A stretch of DNA of 64,000 bases from Desulforapulum autotrophicum (GCA_020723285.1 DYJE01000007.1:62001-126000); one strand, 5' to 3'; positions 1 to 7,801 are shown, numbered from the stretch's first letter. Numbers and translations: made by a program. Notes: generated from the letters alone by a model not told the origin.

Positions 1-415
1 CCGTGACCGAGGTGATGAACCCGATCATGATGATGTTGGCCATCATCTTCCGGCCCAGTTCCTCGGCGAGGCGTGTGGCGGGTACGGCGTATTTTTCTTT
101 GATCGAATCGTCAGGCTGGACAAGATCCCGGTCGTACAGAAGCATGCCGCCGTCCTTGAGCTGGCCGATGTATTTTTCGTAACCCGACTGGGACATGGCC
201 ACAAGGACATCGGCGCTGCGAATATACGGGTAGTGGATCATGGTGTCCGAGATGATCACCTGGGCGCTGCACGCTCCGCCCCGGGATTCCGGGCCGTAGG
301 ACTGGACCAGGGTGCTTTCCCTGCCGTCACCGATGGCGGCGGCGTTGCCCAGGACTTTTCCGGCCAGGACGATGCCCTGTCCTCCGAAACCGGTGATGAT
401 GACTTCTTTTTTCAT
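1..415 (-). CDS. korC: 2-oxoacid:ferredoxin oxidoreductase gamma subunit (partial, runs off the left edge)
   Basis: The reading frame starts at ATG 415 behind the ribosome site AAAGGA and is cut by the window edge, leaving about 138 residues. The N-terminus MKKEVIITGFGGQGIVLAGK carries the GxGGQG motif of the gamma chain of 2-oxoacid:ferredoxin oxidoreductases, followed by a SYGPESRGGACSA segment typical of the family. The gamma chain forms part of the cytoplasmic enzyme that oxidatively decarboxylates 2-oxoacids to acyl-CoA while reducing ferredoxin. It belongs with korD-korA-korB to its right on the same strand, but 714 bases holding two unrelated genes and an inverted repeat separate it from korB. 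The family call is firm; 2-oxoglutarate as substrate is inferred from the subunit arrangement. Confidence 0.9.
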   Translation of the reverse strand, partial: MKKEVIITGFGGQGIVLAGKVLGNAAAIGDGRESTLVQSYGPESRGGACSAQVIISDTMIHYPYIRSADVLVAMSQSGYEKYIGQLKDGGMLLYDRDLVQPDDSIKEKYAVPATRLAEELGRKMMANIIMIGFITSVT

Positions 416-477
416 ACGTCGAATCCTTTAATCATCCTGTTTGGATCAGGAGAAGAAGGCATTTATAAGTTATGAAC

Positions 478-601
478 TATGAACATCGAACATCGAACAT
501 CCAATGGTGAATGGGTTGCAGGTTCGAGAGCGGTGAAGTTCCCGACGGCGTTGCCATTCGATGTTCGATGTTGGGTGTTCAATGTTCGATGTTCGTTTTT
601 T
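478..601. repeat. AACATCGAACATC-type inverted repeat
   Basis: The left arm (about 479-506) holds the phrase AACATCGAACATCGAACATCC and the right arm (about 555-598) its near reverse complement, built from repeated GATGTTC units. The two arms enclose about 50 bases and could fold into a long hairpin. Repeats of this wording are, as far as I recall, widespread between genes in several environmental bacteria. The right arm overlaps the 3' end of the DUF2442 gene and supplies its last codons and stop. Confidence 0.8.
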
Positions 602-839
602 TATCATTTCCGACAATCTGCCATCGGGCTTCAATGGTGTCCGCCGATAAGTCGGCTCCACAATCCCATTCAACGAAGTATCCACCATTGTGAATCTTTA
701 TGAATTCACCATGGTCTTTGAGCGGTTCAAACGCTTCATACTCCAGAAATGGGCTGACATCAAACTGTCCGATCCGTCCATCGTCCGAAACGATGGACAA
801 TATCCAATTTTCTGTCGGAATGATCTTTGTTATTCTCAT
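579..839 (-). CDS. DUF2442 domain protein
   Basis: The 86-residue protein (MRITKIIPTENWILSIVSDD...) matches the small DUF2442 family, which has no settled biochemical role; members commonly sit next to DUF4160 genes, as here. Its start codon overlaps the stop of the upstream DUF4160 gene by four bases (836-839), so the two are translationally coupled. The last residues, KKTNIEH and the stop, are encoded by the AACATCGAACATC repeat rather than by family sequence, so the natural C-terminus may have been replaced by repeat insertion. The pair resembles a small accessory, possibly toxin-antitoxin-like, cassette; that function is inference. Confidence 0.75.
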   Translation of the reverse strand: MRITKIIPTENWILSIVSDDGRIGQFDVSPFLEYEAFEPLKDHGEFIKIHNGGYFVEWDCGADLSADTIEARWQIVGNDKKTNIEH

Positions 840-1108
840 TGGTCTAATCCCCTGATTGGGAAAGGTTTTTTTCCGTCAACAGCCAGATTCCAATCCGCCA
901 TCAAATCTTCCTGATGAATTTCAATCCAGGCCACAACCAGTTTATGCTTATTGTTCGGAAGCTCACCAGCAAGGAGTGAACCTTCAGGGATTGAATACAC
1001 AGCAACAGATCCTTGATAATCAGCATGTATATGGGGTGTGTGGTGTTTATCAATATCACGATAGAACATTCTGATTAAAATTCCATAAAACATTGAGATC
1101 GTTGGCAT
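836..1108 (-). CDS. DUF4160 domain protein
   Basis: This 90-residue protein (MPTISMFYGILIRMFYRDIDKHHTPHIHADYQG...) has the DUF4160 pattern: a short N-terminal strand, then an HxPHIHA segment and a charged middle region. The start ATG at 1108 follows GGAG at proper spacing. It lies 21 bases after the korB stop on the same strand, so it would be carried on the kor transcript even though it has no evident connection to 2-oxoacid metabolism. DUF4160/DUF2442 pairs are found in many genomes as mobile-looking small gene pairs. No catalytic role can be assigned; the histidine cluster could bind metal or nucleic acid. Confidence 0.75.
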   Translation of the reverse strand: MPTISMFYGILIRMFYRDIDKHHTPHIHADYQGSVAVYSIPEGSLLAGELPNNKHKLVVAWIEIHQEDLMADWNLAVDGKKPFPIRGLDQ

Positions 1109-1129
1109 TCAGGCTCCATTTTAAAAATG

Positions 1130-1969
1130 TCAATCCAAACCGTTGATCATTTTATACTTCTCATAGAACGTCGGTTTGTCCCGGTTCACGAAAGTCCCGA
1201 GGACGATGCCGTTCTGGAAATCCAGGTCCACCGAGGCCGGGTCCGCGCCGTTTTTGATGATGCTTTTCTCCTGGTAGAGCTTCAGGGAATCCAGGGATTT
1301 CTCCTTGTTCCGCCTGCCGTAGTTGATGGGGCAGGGGGCCAGAACTTCGATGAACGAAAACCCTTTCCGTGAAAGGGCTTCGGAAATGGATTCGGTGAGG
1401 TCCCGGGTGTGGAGAATGGTCCATCTCGCCACATAGGTCGCACCTGCGGCATAGGCCAGAAGGGGCAGGTTGAACGGATCTTCCGGATTGCCCGATATGG
1501 ACGTGGTTGTTTTGGCCTTGTGGGGCGTGGTGGCCGCGGCCTGTCCGCCGGTCATGCCGTAGTTCAGGTTGTTCACGCAGATCACGGTCAAGTCCATGTT
1601 CCGCCGGGCCGCATGGATGAAGTGGTTGCCGCCGATGGCGAACAGGTCGCCGTCGCCGCTGAACACGATGACGTTCATGTCCGGTTTGGCCAGTTTAAGA
1701 CCCGTGGCAAAGGGAATGGCCCTGCCGTGTGTGGTGTGGAACGAGTCGAGTTTGATGTAGCCCGCCGCGCGGCCTGAGCACCCGATGCCGGAAACCATGG
1801 ACACGTTGTTCAGGTTTTCGCAGCTCCGTTTGATGGCGGAGAGGCAGGCGGAAAAAGCCGTTCCGATGCCGCAGCCGGGACACCAGATATGGGGAATGCG
1901 GTCCGTCCGGATCAGGTCGTCCAGGGGATGGGCGGGTGTGATGTCCGTCTGTTTCTTTTTGCCTGTCAT
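1130..1969 (-). CDS. korB: 2-oxoacid:ferredoxin oxidoreductase beta subunit
   Basis: The 279-residue beta subunit binds thiamine diphosphate and an iron-sulfur cluster. The N-terminal WCPGCGIG motif, the later GIGCSG motif and the GDGDLFAIGGNHFIHAARRN segment (ThDP/Mg site) are all visible. It works with KorA, KorC and KorD to convert a 2-oxoacid plus CoA into acyl-CoA, CO2 and reduced ferredoxin, a central step of anaerobic carbon metabolism. The start at 1969 lies four bases past the korA stop, with GGGG just upstream, consistent with coupling. Nothing appears broken. Korb-type rather than pyruvate-type is favoured by the separate, short subunits, but the substrate is inferred. Confidence 0.92.
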   Translation of the reverse strand: MTGKKKQTDITPAHPLDDLIRTDRIPHIWCPGCGIGTAFSACLSAIKRSCENLNNVSMVSGIGCSGRAAGYIKLDSFHTTHGRAIPFATGLKLAKPDMNVIVFSGDGDLFAIGGNHFIHAARRNMDLTVICVNNLNYGMTGGQAAATTPHKAKTTTSISGNPEDPFNLPLLAYAAGATYVARWTILHTRDLTESISEALSRKGFSFIEVLAPCPINYGRRNKEKSLDSLKLYQEKSIIKNGADPASVDLDFQNGIVLGTFVNRDKPTFYEKYKMINGLD

Positions 1970-1973
1970 GATG

Positions 1974-3131
1974 TCAAACCCCCTTGCCCGAAATGTCTTT
2001 GACGGCGGCGACCACGTCTTCCGGGGGAATGATGGTTCCGCCCGTATGGCCCACCAGTTTCACCGCCGTTTTTCCCGCCACATGGCGTTCCACCTCCAGA
2101 TGGATCTGGCCGAGGTTGATTTCCACGGTGACGAATCCCTTGACACGTTCCGCCAGTTCTTTCACCGCATTTCCCGGAAACGGCCATACCGTGATCAGGC
2201 GGAACAATCCGGCCCTGATACCCATGGCCCTCAGTTCTTCCACGGCCGCGTAGCTTGTTCTCGATGAAACGCCGTAGGACACGATCACGTAGTCGGCGTC
2301 GTCCAGCATGAACCGTTCGTTAAGGAGAATATGGGACAGGTTCTTGTGGATTTTGCCGGTGATCCGGTTCATCATTTCCCGCTGGGCGTCCACGGTCATC
2401 ACGGGATAGCCCCGTTCATCATGGGTGAGGCCGGTGACATGGACGTTGTAGCCGTCTCCGGCAGCGGGCATGGGAGCCACGCCGTCCTCACCGGGCTGGT
2501 AGAGCTTGAACCGGTCTTTCCGCCCTTTGGGGGCTTTGCGGTTCACGGTGACGATGGTCTTCTCGTCCGGGATGGTGACCTTTTCACTCATGTGGCCCAC
2601 GATCTCATCGGTCATAATCAGCACGGGAAGCCGGTACGTCTCGCTCAGGTTGAAGGCCGTGATGGTGAGATGAAAGATCTCCTGGGGCGAGGACGGTGCC
2701 AGGGCGATGATTTCGTAGTCCCCGTGGGAACCCCATCGGGCCTGCATCATGTCGGCCTGGGCACCCTGGGTGGGAAGGCCGGTGGACGGGCCGCCCCGCT
2801 GGACGTTCACGATGACGCAAGGGGTTTCGGTGACCAGCCCCAGGCCTAAGTTTTCCATCATCAGGCTGAAACCCGGCCCCGATGTGGCGGTCATGCTTTT
2901 GACGCCGCCCCAGGAGGCCCCAAGGACCGAGCCGATGGCGGCGATTTCATCTTCCATCTGAATGAAGACACCGCCCACGCCGGGCAGTCTTTCCGACATG
3001 TGTTCCGCCACTTCCGTGGCCGGTGTGATGGGGTATCCTCCGAAAAAACGGCACCCGGCGGCCAGGGCGCCTTCGGCGCAGGCTTCGTCGCCGGTCATGT
3101 AATGGGTGCCTGTCAGCACGGCTTTACTCAT
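1974..3131 (-). CDS. korA: 2-oxoacid:ferredoxin oxidoreductase alpha subunit
   Basis: The 385-residue alpha subunit begins MSKAVLTGTHYMTGDEACAE and contains the family's GGYPITPATEVAEHMSE segment, QMEDEIAAIGSVLGASW and the TSGPGFSLMMEN motif; these line the ThDP pyrimidine site and substrate pocket. The C-terminal third is the transketolase-like domain. The start ATG 3131 follows GAGGTAAC. The order korD-korA-korB with gaps of 42 and 4 bases indicates one transcript. The enzyme complex is cytoplasmic and passes electrons to ferredoxin. VorB-type branched-chain substrates are an alternative that sequence reading alone cannot exclude. Confidence 0.92.
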   Translation of the reverse strand: MSKAVLTGTHYMTGDEACAEGALAAGCRFFGGYPITPATEVAEHMSERLPGVGGVFIQMEDEIAAIGSVLGASWGGVKSMTATSGPGFSLMMENLGLGLVTETPCVIVNVQRGGPSTGLPTQGAQADMMQARWGSHGDYEIIALAPSSPQEIFHLTITAFNLSETYRLPVLIMTDEIVGHMSEKVTIPDEKTIVTVNRKAPKGRKDRFKLYQPGEDGVAPMPAAGDGYNVHVTGLTHDERGYPVMTVDAQREMMNRITGKIHKNLSHILLNERFMLDDADYVIVSYGVSSRTSYAAVEELRAMGIRAGLFRLITVWPFPGNAVKELAERVKGFVTVEINLGQIHLEVERHVAGKTAVKLVGHTGGTIIPPEDVVAAVKDISGKGV

Positions 3132-3173
3132 GTTACCTCGTTATCTCAAGGGTTCGATGGCGCATGAAACAAT

Positions 3174-3428
3174 TCACGCCTCCACGGAATAAATGGCGAA
3201 TTCCGGACAGATGATCTCGCAGTAATGGCAGTTCACGCAGTCCGTGGCCCCGGTGAGCATCGGGGGGTGGTAGCCTTTTTTATTAAACCGGGATGAGAAG
3301 GTGAGTATGCTCTTCGGGCAGTATTCAATACAGTACCCGCATCCCTTGCAGCGTTCTTCCAGTATATGGACAACGCCCTTTGTAACGAAAACGTCCGCCG
3401 CATCGAGCGGGACACGCCAGAAATCCAT
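3174..3428 (-). CDS. korD: 2-oxoacid:ferredoxin oxidoreductase delta subunit, 2x[4Fe-4S] ferredoxin type
   Basis: The 84-residue protein holds two cluster-binding motifs, CKGCGYCIEYCP near residue 26 and CVNCHYCEIICP near residue 64, the arrangement of a bacterial-type two-[4Fe-4S] ferredoxin subunit. It would carry electrons from the ThDP site of KorAB to soluble ferredoxin. The frame is open upstream to 3497, but the start at 3428 (MDFWRVPLDA) is chosen because GGGGAA precedes it and family members begin about there. It is the first gene of the kor operon. Upstream lies non-coding DNA back to the tRNA terminator. Confidence 0.9.
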   Translation of the reverse strand: MDFWRVPLDAADVFVTKGVVHILEERCKGCGYCIEYCPKSILTFSSRFNKKGYHPPMLTGATDCVNCHYCEIICPEFAIYSVEA

Positions 3429-3907
3429 AGTTTTTCCCCGGAATCCAGAAGGGCCTCGCATAAAAAAAACCTGCAATGAAGCCCGGTTCTGGTTCATTTT
3501 TAAATTATTCAGGCTGTAGTCAAATTGGCCGAATCATATGCAGGATTGCTGATCAGATCAAGAAAAATATCATGCGGATATACCACTTTCGGAAACAGGC
3601 CGGACAAGCGGCCCTGCTGACGGATGCGGACCCTGTCGCCATGGATGCGAGGGCTGTGCATGGATGTTTATCAGCATTTTTGGGATGTTGAACGGTTAGA
3701 CTCCACCGCATTGATCCATAATCTTGATGAAAAAGACAAAATTTCCAACCAGATCTCCAATGAAAAATTAACAGTGAAGCAGTAAGGCTATAGTGAACTG
3801 AAATTTTTTTAACGAAAAAACAGATCCAAATGAATAGAGAGCCTTGTATACCCTCAATAATCAAGAAAGGTTGGAAATAGGGTTGGAAAGAAGAAAACAG
3901 GGCATAA
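3429..3907. other. Intergenic stretch upstream of kor operon
   Basis: About 480 bases with no convincing gene. It is A+T richer than its flanks towards the tRNA. The only coding-like piece is the 41-codon frame at 3660-3785. The kor promoter must lie here, but I could not pick a clear -35/-10 pair. Confidence 0.5.
3660..3785 (+). CDS. Short hypothetical ORF or gene remnant
   Basis: A 41-codon frame (starting MDVYQHFWDVERLDSTALIH) opens with ATG after GAGGG at a plausible distance. Its residue mix is balanced and unlike the surrounding shadow frames, which is the only reason for listing it. It has no recognisable family. It could be a real small protein, the tail of a decayed gene whose front lies in another frame just upstream, or chance. 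Confidence 0.2.
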   Translation: MDVYQHFWDVERLDSTALIHNLDEKDKISNQISNEKLTVKQ

Positions 3908-3940
3908 AAAAAGGGTTAGATTTTTCAATCTAACCCTTTG
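3908..3940 (-). terminator. Rho-independent terminator of the tRNA-fMet gene
   Basis: Arms AAAGGGTTAGATT (3910-3922) and AATCTAACCCTTT (3927-3939) pair perfectly over 13 bp around a four-base loop. Read on the minus strand the hairpin is followed by a run of seven T, ten bases beyond the CCA end of the tRNA. Confidence 0.92.
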
Positions 3941-3949
3941 ATTTTATTG

Positions 3950-4026
<77 letters not shown>

Positions 4027-4040
4027 TCAAGTGTGGAGTA

Positions 4041-4069
4041 CTTATATAGGGGGGGGCTGTTTATGTCAA
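4041..4069 (-). promoter_or_regulatory. Sigma-70 promoter of tRNA-fMet
   Basis: On the minus strand TTGACA (4064-4069) and TATAAG (4041-4046) are 17 bases apart. The spacer contains an unbroken run of eight C (eight G on the plus strand), which could slip during replication and alter spacing. Confidence 0.75.
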
Positions 4070-4103
4070 GGACTTCTTTTGTTTTTTTCCCGGGCTGTGA
4101 GAT

Positions 4104-4487
4104 TCAGGCGGGAGCGGCGAAAAGGGTTAGGATTTTCGCTTTGATATCGGCCTTTTCCTGTTCGGGGCTTTTGTTGCCGGGGCAAGAGATGCGGATTTGC
4201 TTGTTCCTGTTAGTGTGTCCGGAAACAATGTCAAGACTGGATTTTGAAAGACCGAGGCTTTTGGCCAGAAAGGCGATGCAAAGTGTGTTGGCGGCATTAT
4301 CGACAGGCGGGGCGGTGAGTTTGAGCTTCAGCGCGCCGTCATGAACGCCCACCACCATGTTTTTCGAGGATTTGGGAAGAACGAATACGTGAAAAGAAAT
4401 CGAGTCTTTATCTTCCCGGATATGAAGTCCGCCTAAATTTGTCTGTAGCTGCGAACCACTGTGCTTGTTGTGTTTTGGTTCACCCAT
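4104..4487 (-). CDS. DUF167 (YggU-type) family protein
   Basis: The 127-residue protein contains the DUF167 core: FHVFVLPKSSKN, DGALKLKLTAPPVDNAAN and AKSLGLSKSSLDIVSGHTNRNK, the typical pattern of this small alpha/beta family. Family members have about 100 residues; the extra 25 at the N-terminus (charged, low complexity) suggests the true start may be further in. Function is unknown across bacteria. Its start overlaps the stop of the hldE-type kinase gene by one base, so it is the last protein gene of the hom-thrH-hldE-DUF167 series on the minus strand before the tRNA. Confidence 0.85.
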   Translation of the reverse strand: MGEPKHNKHSGSQLQTNLGGLHIREDKDSISFHVFVLPKSSKNMVVGVHDGALKLKLTAPPVDNAANTLCIAFLAKSLGLSKSSLDIVSGHTNRNKQIRISCPGNKSPEQEKADIKAKILTLFAAPA

Positions 4488-5512
4488 CAGTAAAACGTCT
4501 GTTTTTTTGAAAATAACGTGTCTTCTCCTGAGGGTGCCCCTTGACCTGAATAGGCCATGAGTTCAAGGATGATCTCATTTCCTGTCACCCCGGCTGTGCC
4601 CACCTTGTCCACCACTAACCCTGCGGCCACATTGGCCACCGTGGCCGCGTCTTTGAACGAGCCGCCCGTTGAGAGGGACAGACCGAGCACGGAAATCATG
4701 GTGTCCCTGGCCCCGGTCACGTCGAACACCTGACGTGCTTCCGATTCAATGACAAAGGGCTGGGCCGTTTTTCCGAAAATGACAAGACCGTCTTTGCCGC
4801 AGGTGACGGCCAGTCCTTCGGCCCGTGTTTTCTTTAAAAGCTCGGTACCCGCACGGAACAGCGTCATTTTATCCGAGATGCGGATACCCGTTTCCGACGC
4901 AAGTTCCCTGATATTCGGGGTGAGAATGGTGGCCCCGATGTATTTTTCGTATTGAGAACCTGTGGGGTCCAGTATGGAGATCAGGTTGCGTGTTCGTGTC
5001 AGGGTGAAGAGTTCTGTGAGGAGGGACCGGGTCAGGGTTCCTTTGCCGCGATCGGATACCACCACAAGGTCCACATCGGTCACTTTCTGCCGGATGGATT
5101 TGATCAGGGCGCTTTCCGCCGGGCTTGAAAGGGGGACAAACGTTTCGCGGTCGATCTGGAGAAGCTGCTGACAGGATGAAATGATCCGGGTTTTCCGGCT
5201 GGTTTTCCGCTTGGGATCCTGATAAACCCCTTTGGCGTCAATTCCGTATTTGTCGAAAGCATCCTGAAGTATTCCTGATCCGTATCCGTCACCGGTGATC
5301 CCCACCACAGAAACCTGGGCACCTAACATGGACAGGTTTCGGGCCACATTCCCGGCTCCGCCCAGTTCGAAGTACTCTTCGGAAACGGTCACCACCGGAA
5401 CGGGCGCTTCCCGAGACACCGATTCAACCGGACCTCTGATGAACTCATCGATGATCAGATCGCCAATAACCAGAACCCGGCGTGACTTGAATTTGGATAT
5501 ATCAATGGCCAT
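4487..5512 (-). CDS. hldE: HldE/RfaE domain I-type heptose-7-phosphate kinase (PfkB family)
   Basis: The 341-residue protein is a PfkB/ribokinase-fold kinase closest in wording to the kinase half of HldE: RVLVIGDLIIDEFIRGPVES near the start, ELGGAGNVARN, LQIDRE, and a C-terminal FDVTGARDT motif. The expected reaction is ATP-dependent phosphorylation of D-glycero-D-manno-heptose 7-phosphate at C1 for LPS core synthesis. The nucleotidyltransferase half is absent, so it would be a separate gene. Two positions are odd: the anion-hole motif GAGD reads GARD, and the SDYxKG loop reads SDRGKG. ATG 5512 is preferred over 5518 because AGGAAG is then well spaced. It follows thrH on the same strand. Confidence 0.75.
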   Translation of the reverse strand: MAIDISKFKSRRVLVIGDLIIDEFIRGPVESVSREAPVPVVTVSEEYFELGGAGNVARNLSMLGAQVSVVGITGDGYGSGILQDAFDKYGIDAKGVYQDPKRKTSRKTRIISSCQQLLQIDRETFVPLSSPAESALIKSIRQKVTDVDLVVVSDRGKGTLTRSLLTELFTLTRTRNLISILDPTGSQYEKYIGATILTPNIRELASETGIRISDKMTLFRAGTELLKKTRAEGLAVTCGKDGLVIFGKTAQPFVIESEARQVFDVTGARDTMISVLGLSLSTGGSFKDAATVANVAAGLVVDKVGTAGVTGNEIILELMAYSGQGAPSGEDTLFSKKQTFY

Positions 5513-5583
5513 GTGCATTCTTCCTGATTATTCGTGTTCAAAGGGCACCGGCATACACCGCCCACCGGTTTTAGTACTTCCCG

Positions 5584-6207
5584 TCACACCGCCTGATTCC
5601 CGTATGCCCTGAGCGCGTTTTCGATCAGTATTTTCAGCGCGTCGTAATCATGAGTCACGGGAAACTGGGGGAATTCCTCGATCACATTCCGGGGAGGGCA
5701 ATAAAGAATCCCGGTGTCCGCCTCTTTCAGCATGTTCACGTCGTTGTAAGAATCACCGAAGGCGATGACCTTGTATTTCAATCCTTTGAGGGCAAGTACC
5801 GTCTGTCGTTTCGCGTCGGGCTGCCTGAGGCTGTAACCCCGGACAAATCCCTTGTCATCGATGTCCAGGCTGTGGCAGAAAAGGGTGGGCATACCCAGTT
5901 TTTTCATGAGGGGGCCCGCAAATTGAAGAAAGGTGTCTGAAACGACGATGAGCTGGGAAACAGAACGCAGCCAGTCCATGAATTCCTTTGCACCGGGCAG
6001 GGGATCCATGGTGGCGATCACATCGGTGATGTCTTTGAGGGCCAGCCCCTTTTCGTCAAGAATCCTCAGCCTCCGCTTCATCAGAACATCGTAGTCCGGG
6101 ATGTCGCGGGTGGTCAGCTTCAATTCTTCAATGCCTGTTTTCAACGCCACGTTGATCCATATTTCGGGAACAAACACACCTTCAAGATCTGAGCAGATGA
6201 TTTCCAT
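5584..6207 (-). CDS. thrH: ThrH-type bifunctional phosphoserine phosphatase/homoserine phosphotransferase
   Basis: The 207-residue protein begins MEIICSDLEGVFVPEIWINV. The first-motif Asp pair (CSDLEG) is the HAD nucleophile in the ThrH form, motif II is VVSDT, and the C-terminal motif is FGDSYNDVNM. ThrH dephosphorylates phosphoserine and can pass the phosphate to homoserine, giving a route to threonine without a standard homoserine kinase. That fits its place 62 bases after hom on the same strand. Length matches the family (about 205). The enzyme is soluble. Confidence in ThrH rather than generic SerB rests on the EGVFVPEIW signature and the neighbour. Confidence 0.88.
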   Translation of the reverse strand: MEIICSDLEGVFVPEIWINVALKTGIEELKLTTRDIPDYDVLMKRRLRILDEKGLALKDITDVIATMDPLPGAKEFMDWLRSVSQLIVVSDTFLQFAGPLMKKLGMPTLFCHSLDIDDKGFVRGYSLRQPDAKRQTVLALKGLKYKVIAFGDSYNDVNMLKEADTGILYCPPRNVIEEFPQFPVTHDYDALKILIENALRAYGNQAV

Positions 6208-6269
6208 AGTCTTCCTATTATATATAAGCCGATTTCAAACACACAGCCTGATACGGAACATGCCCGTCA

Positions 6270-7604
6270 TCAGAACGAATTTTCAGGCCAGGATTCGATC
6301 CCGATACGGATGAGCACGGCTTTCCCGTTGGTGATGGGAAGTTTGTTGATATCCGTGATGGCCTGTTTCACATCCGCTTCCCGTGCAGGACCTGTCACGA
6401 TGACAATGGGCACATGCCGTTCGTTTTTATCCTCCGCCTGCTGAACGGACTTGATGCTTATTCCGTATGATCCGAGAATCCCTGAAATGGTTGAAAGAAC
6501 ACCGGGACGGTCAACGGCGGTAAACCTGAAATAGTAACGGGACAGAATCTCATCCATGGGAAGGACGGGAATGGTTTTGATGCTCTCGTCACAATACGAC
6601 AGCAGAGGAACACGCTGACTGGTGCACGACAGAATGTTTCTTGAAATATCGATCAGATCGCTTACCACCGCGCTGGCCGTGGGCATCATACCCGCACCTT
6701 TTCCCACAAAGAACATGTCGCCAATGGCGTCTCCATTCACGTTCACGGCATTGACCGAATCGTTCACACTGGCGAAAAGATTGTCAAAGGGAATCATGGT
6801 GGGATGGACACGGGCTTCCACGGCGTCACCCACGAATTTGCTGATGGCCAGGAGTTTCACCCTGTACCCCAAGTGCTCGGCGTGCTTGATATCCTCCGGG
6901 GTGATGTCCTTGATGCCCTCTACATAGATGTCATCCAGATTGATGGTCATGCCGTAGGCGAGTGCCGTAAGGATCGCGAGCTTATGGGCCGCATCGATTC
7001 CCTCGATGTCCAGAGTGGGATCGGCCTCGGCGTAACCTTTCTTCTGTGCGGCCTCAAGGGCCTGACTGAACACGGTCCCCTCGCTGGTGATCTTGGTGAG
7101 GATGTAATTGCATGTTCCGTTCAATATGCCTGAAACCGAATGAATGTGGTTCGCCGACAGGGATTCCTTGATGGACTTGATGATGGGAATGCATCCCGCC
7201 ACGCTGGCTTCGAACCCCACATCCACTTTGGCACGGGCTGCGGCTGAAAAAATGTCTTTTCCGGCTCCGGCCAGCAGGGCCTTGTTGGCCGTCACCACGT
7301 GCTTTCCGTTTTCGATGGCTTTCATGATGGCGGTTTTCGCGATGGTTTCCCCGCCGATGAGTTCCACCACAATGTCCACGCAAGGATCGGAAACCACCGT
7401 GTCGATATCCGTAACCAGAACGCTTTTATCAATTTTTACGCCCCTGTCCCGTTCAATGTCGAGATCGGCCACGTATTTAATGTGCAATTCAGCTCCGATC
7501 CGTGAACTGATCAGTTCCCGGCTTTCAGTGAGCAGCTTGACAACACCTGTTCCAACGGTTCCAAAACCGATAATCCCCACGTTGATCTGTCGCATATCAT
7601 CCAA
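6270..7604 (-). CDS. hom: Homoserine dehydrogenase with C-terminal ACT domain
   Basis: The 444-residue enzyme reduces aspartate semialdehyde to homoserine, the branch point to threonine and methionine. The N-terminal nucleotide-binding motif GIIGFGTVGTGV (residues 9-20), the catalytic region GILNGTCNYIL and KKGYAEADPTLDIEG (catalytic Lys/Asp segment) and a C-terminal ACT domain beginning YYFRFTAVDRPGVLS are in the standard order. The ACT domain usually mediates feedback inhibition by threonine. Start 7604 gives MDDMRQINVG; the ATG at 7595 is equally possible since neither has a strong ribosome site. It leads the minus-strand group hom-thrH-hldE and diverges from purM. Confidence 0.95.
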   Translation of the reverse strand: MDDMRQINVGIIGFGTVGTGVVKLLTESRELISSRIGAELHIKYVADLDIERDRGVKIDKSVLVTDIDTVVSDPCVDIVVELIGGETIAKTAIMKAIENGKHVVTANKALLAGAGKDIFSAAARAKVDVGFEASVAGCIPIIKSIKESLSANHIHSVSGILNGTCNYILTKITSEGTVFSQALEAAQKKGYAEADPTLDIEGIDAAHKLAILTALAYGMTINLDDIYVEGIKDITPEDIKHAEHLGYRVKLLAISKFVGDAVEARVHPTMIPFDNLFASVNDSVNAVNVNGDAIGDMFFVGKGAGMMPTASAVVSDLIDISRNILSCTSQRVPLLSYCDESIKTIPVLPMDEILSRYYFRFTAVDRPGVLSTISGILGSYGISIKSVQQAEDKNERHVPIVIVTGPAREADVKQAITDINKLPITNGKAVLIRIGIESWPENSF

Positions 7605-7641
7605 CTTTTCTGAATCATTAAGTATGTAAAAAACCTTTATC

Positions 7642-7709
7642 TACCTACAATAAGAACCTGTTTATGTCAAAAAATTTGTTTTGACATTTACCTGGAATCG
7701 GTTTAGCTT
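7642..7709. promoter_or_regulatory. Back-to-back promoters of hom and purM sharing a palindrome
   Basis: TGTCAAAA (7665-7672) and TTTTGACA (7679-7686) form a perfect inverted repeat. It contains TTGACA on both strands. On the plus strand TTGACA (7681-7686) is 17 bases from TAGCTT (7704-7709) before purM; on the minus strand TTGACA (7665-7670) is 17 bases from TAGGTA (7642-7647) before hom. The -35 boxes are thus only ten bases apart. Confidence 0.6.
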
Positions 7710-7801
7710 TTATCGTTTTTTATCATGATCGAACAGCAAGGCGGACCACTGAAAAATCGGGTGTTTCTGAGAGTCGCGCCGCCATAGAGGACAAAAAATT
7801 T

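Noticed and set aside
470-703. Short frames on both strands between korC and the DUF2442 gene
   Set aside because: They are translations of the AACATCGAACATC inverted repeat.
3553-3864. 103-residue minus-strand frame upstream of the kor operon
   Set aside because: No ribosome site or recognisable family; composition looks random.
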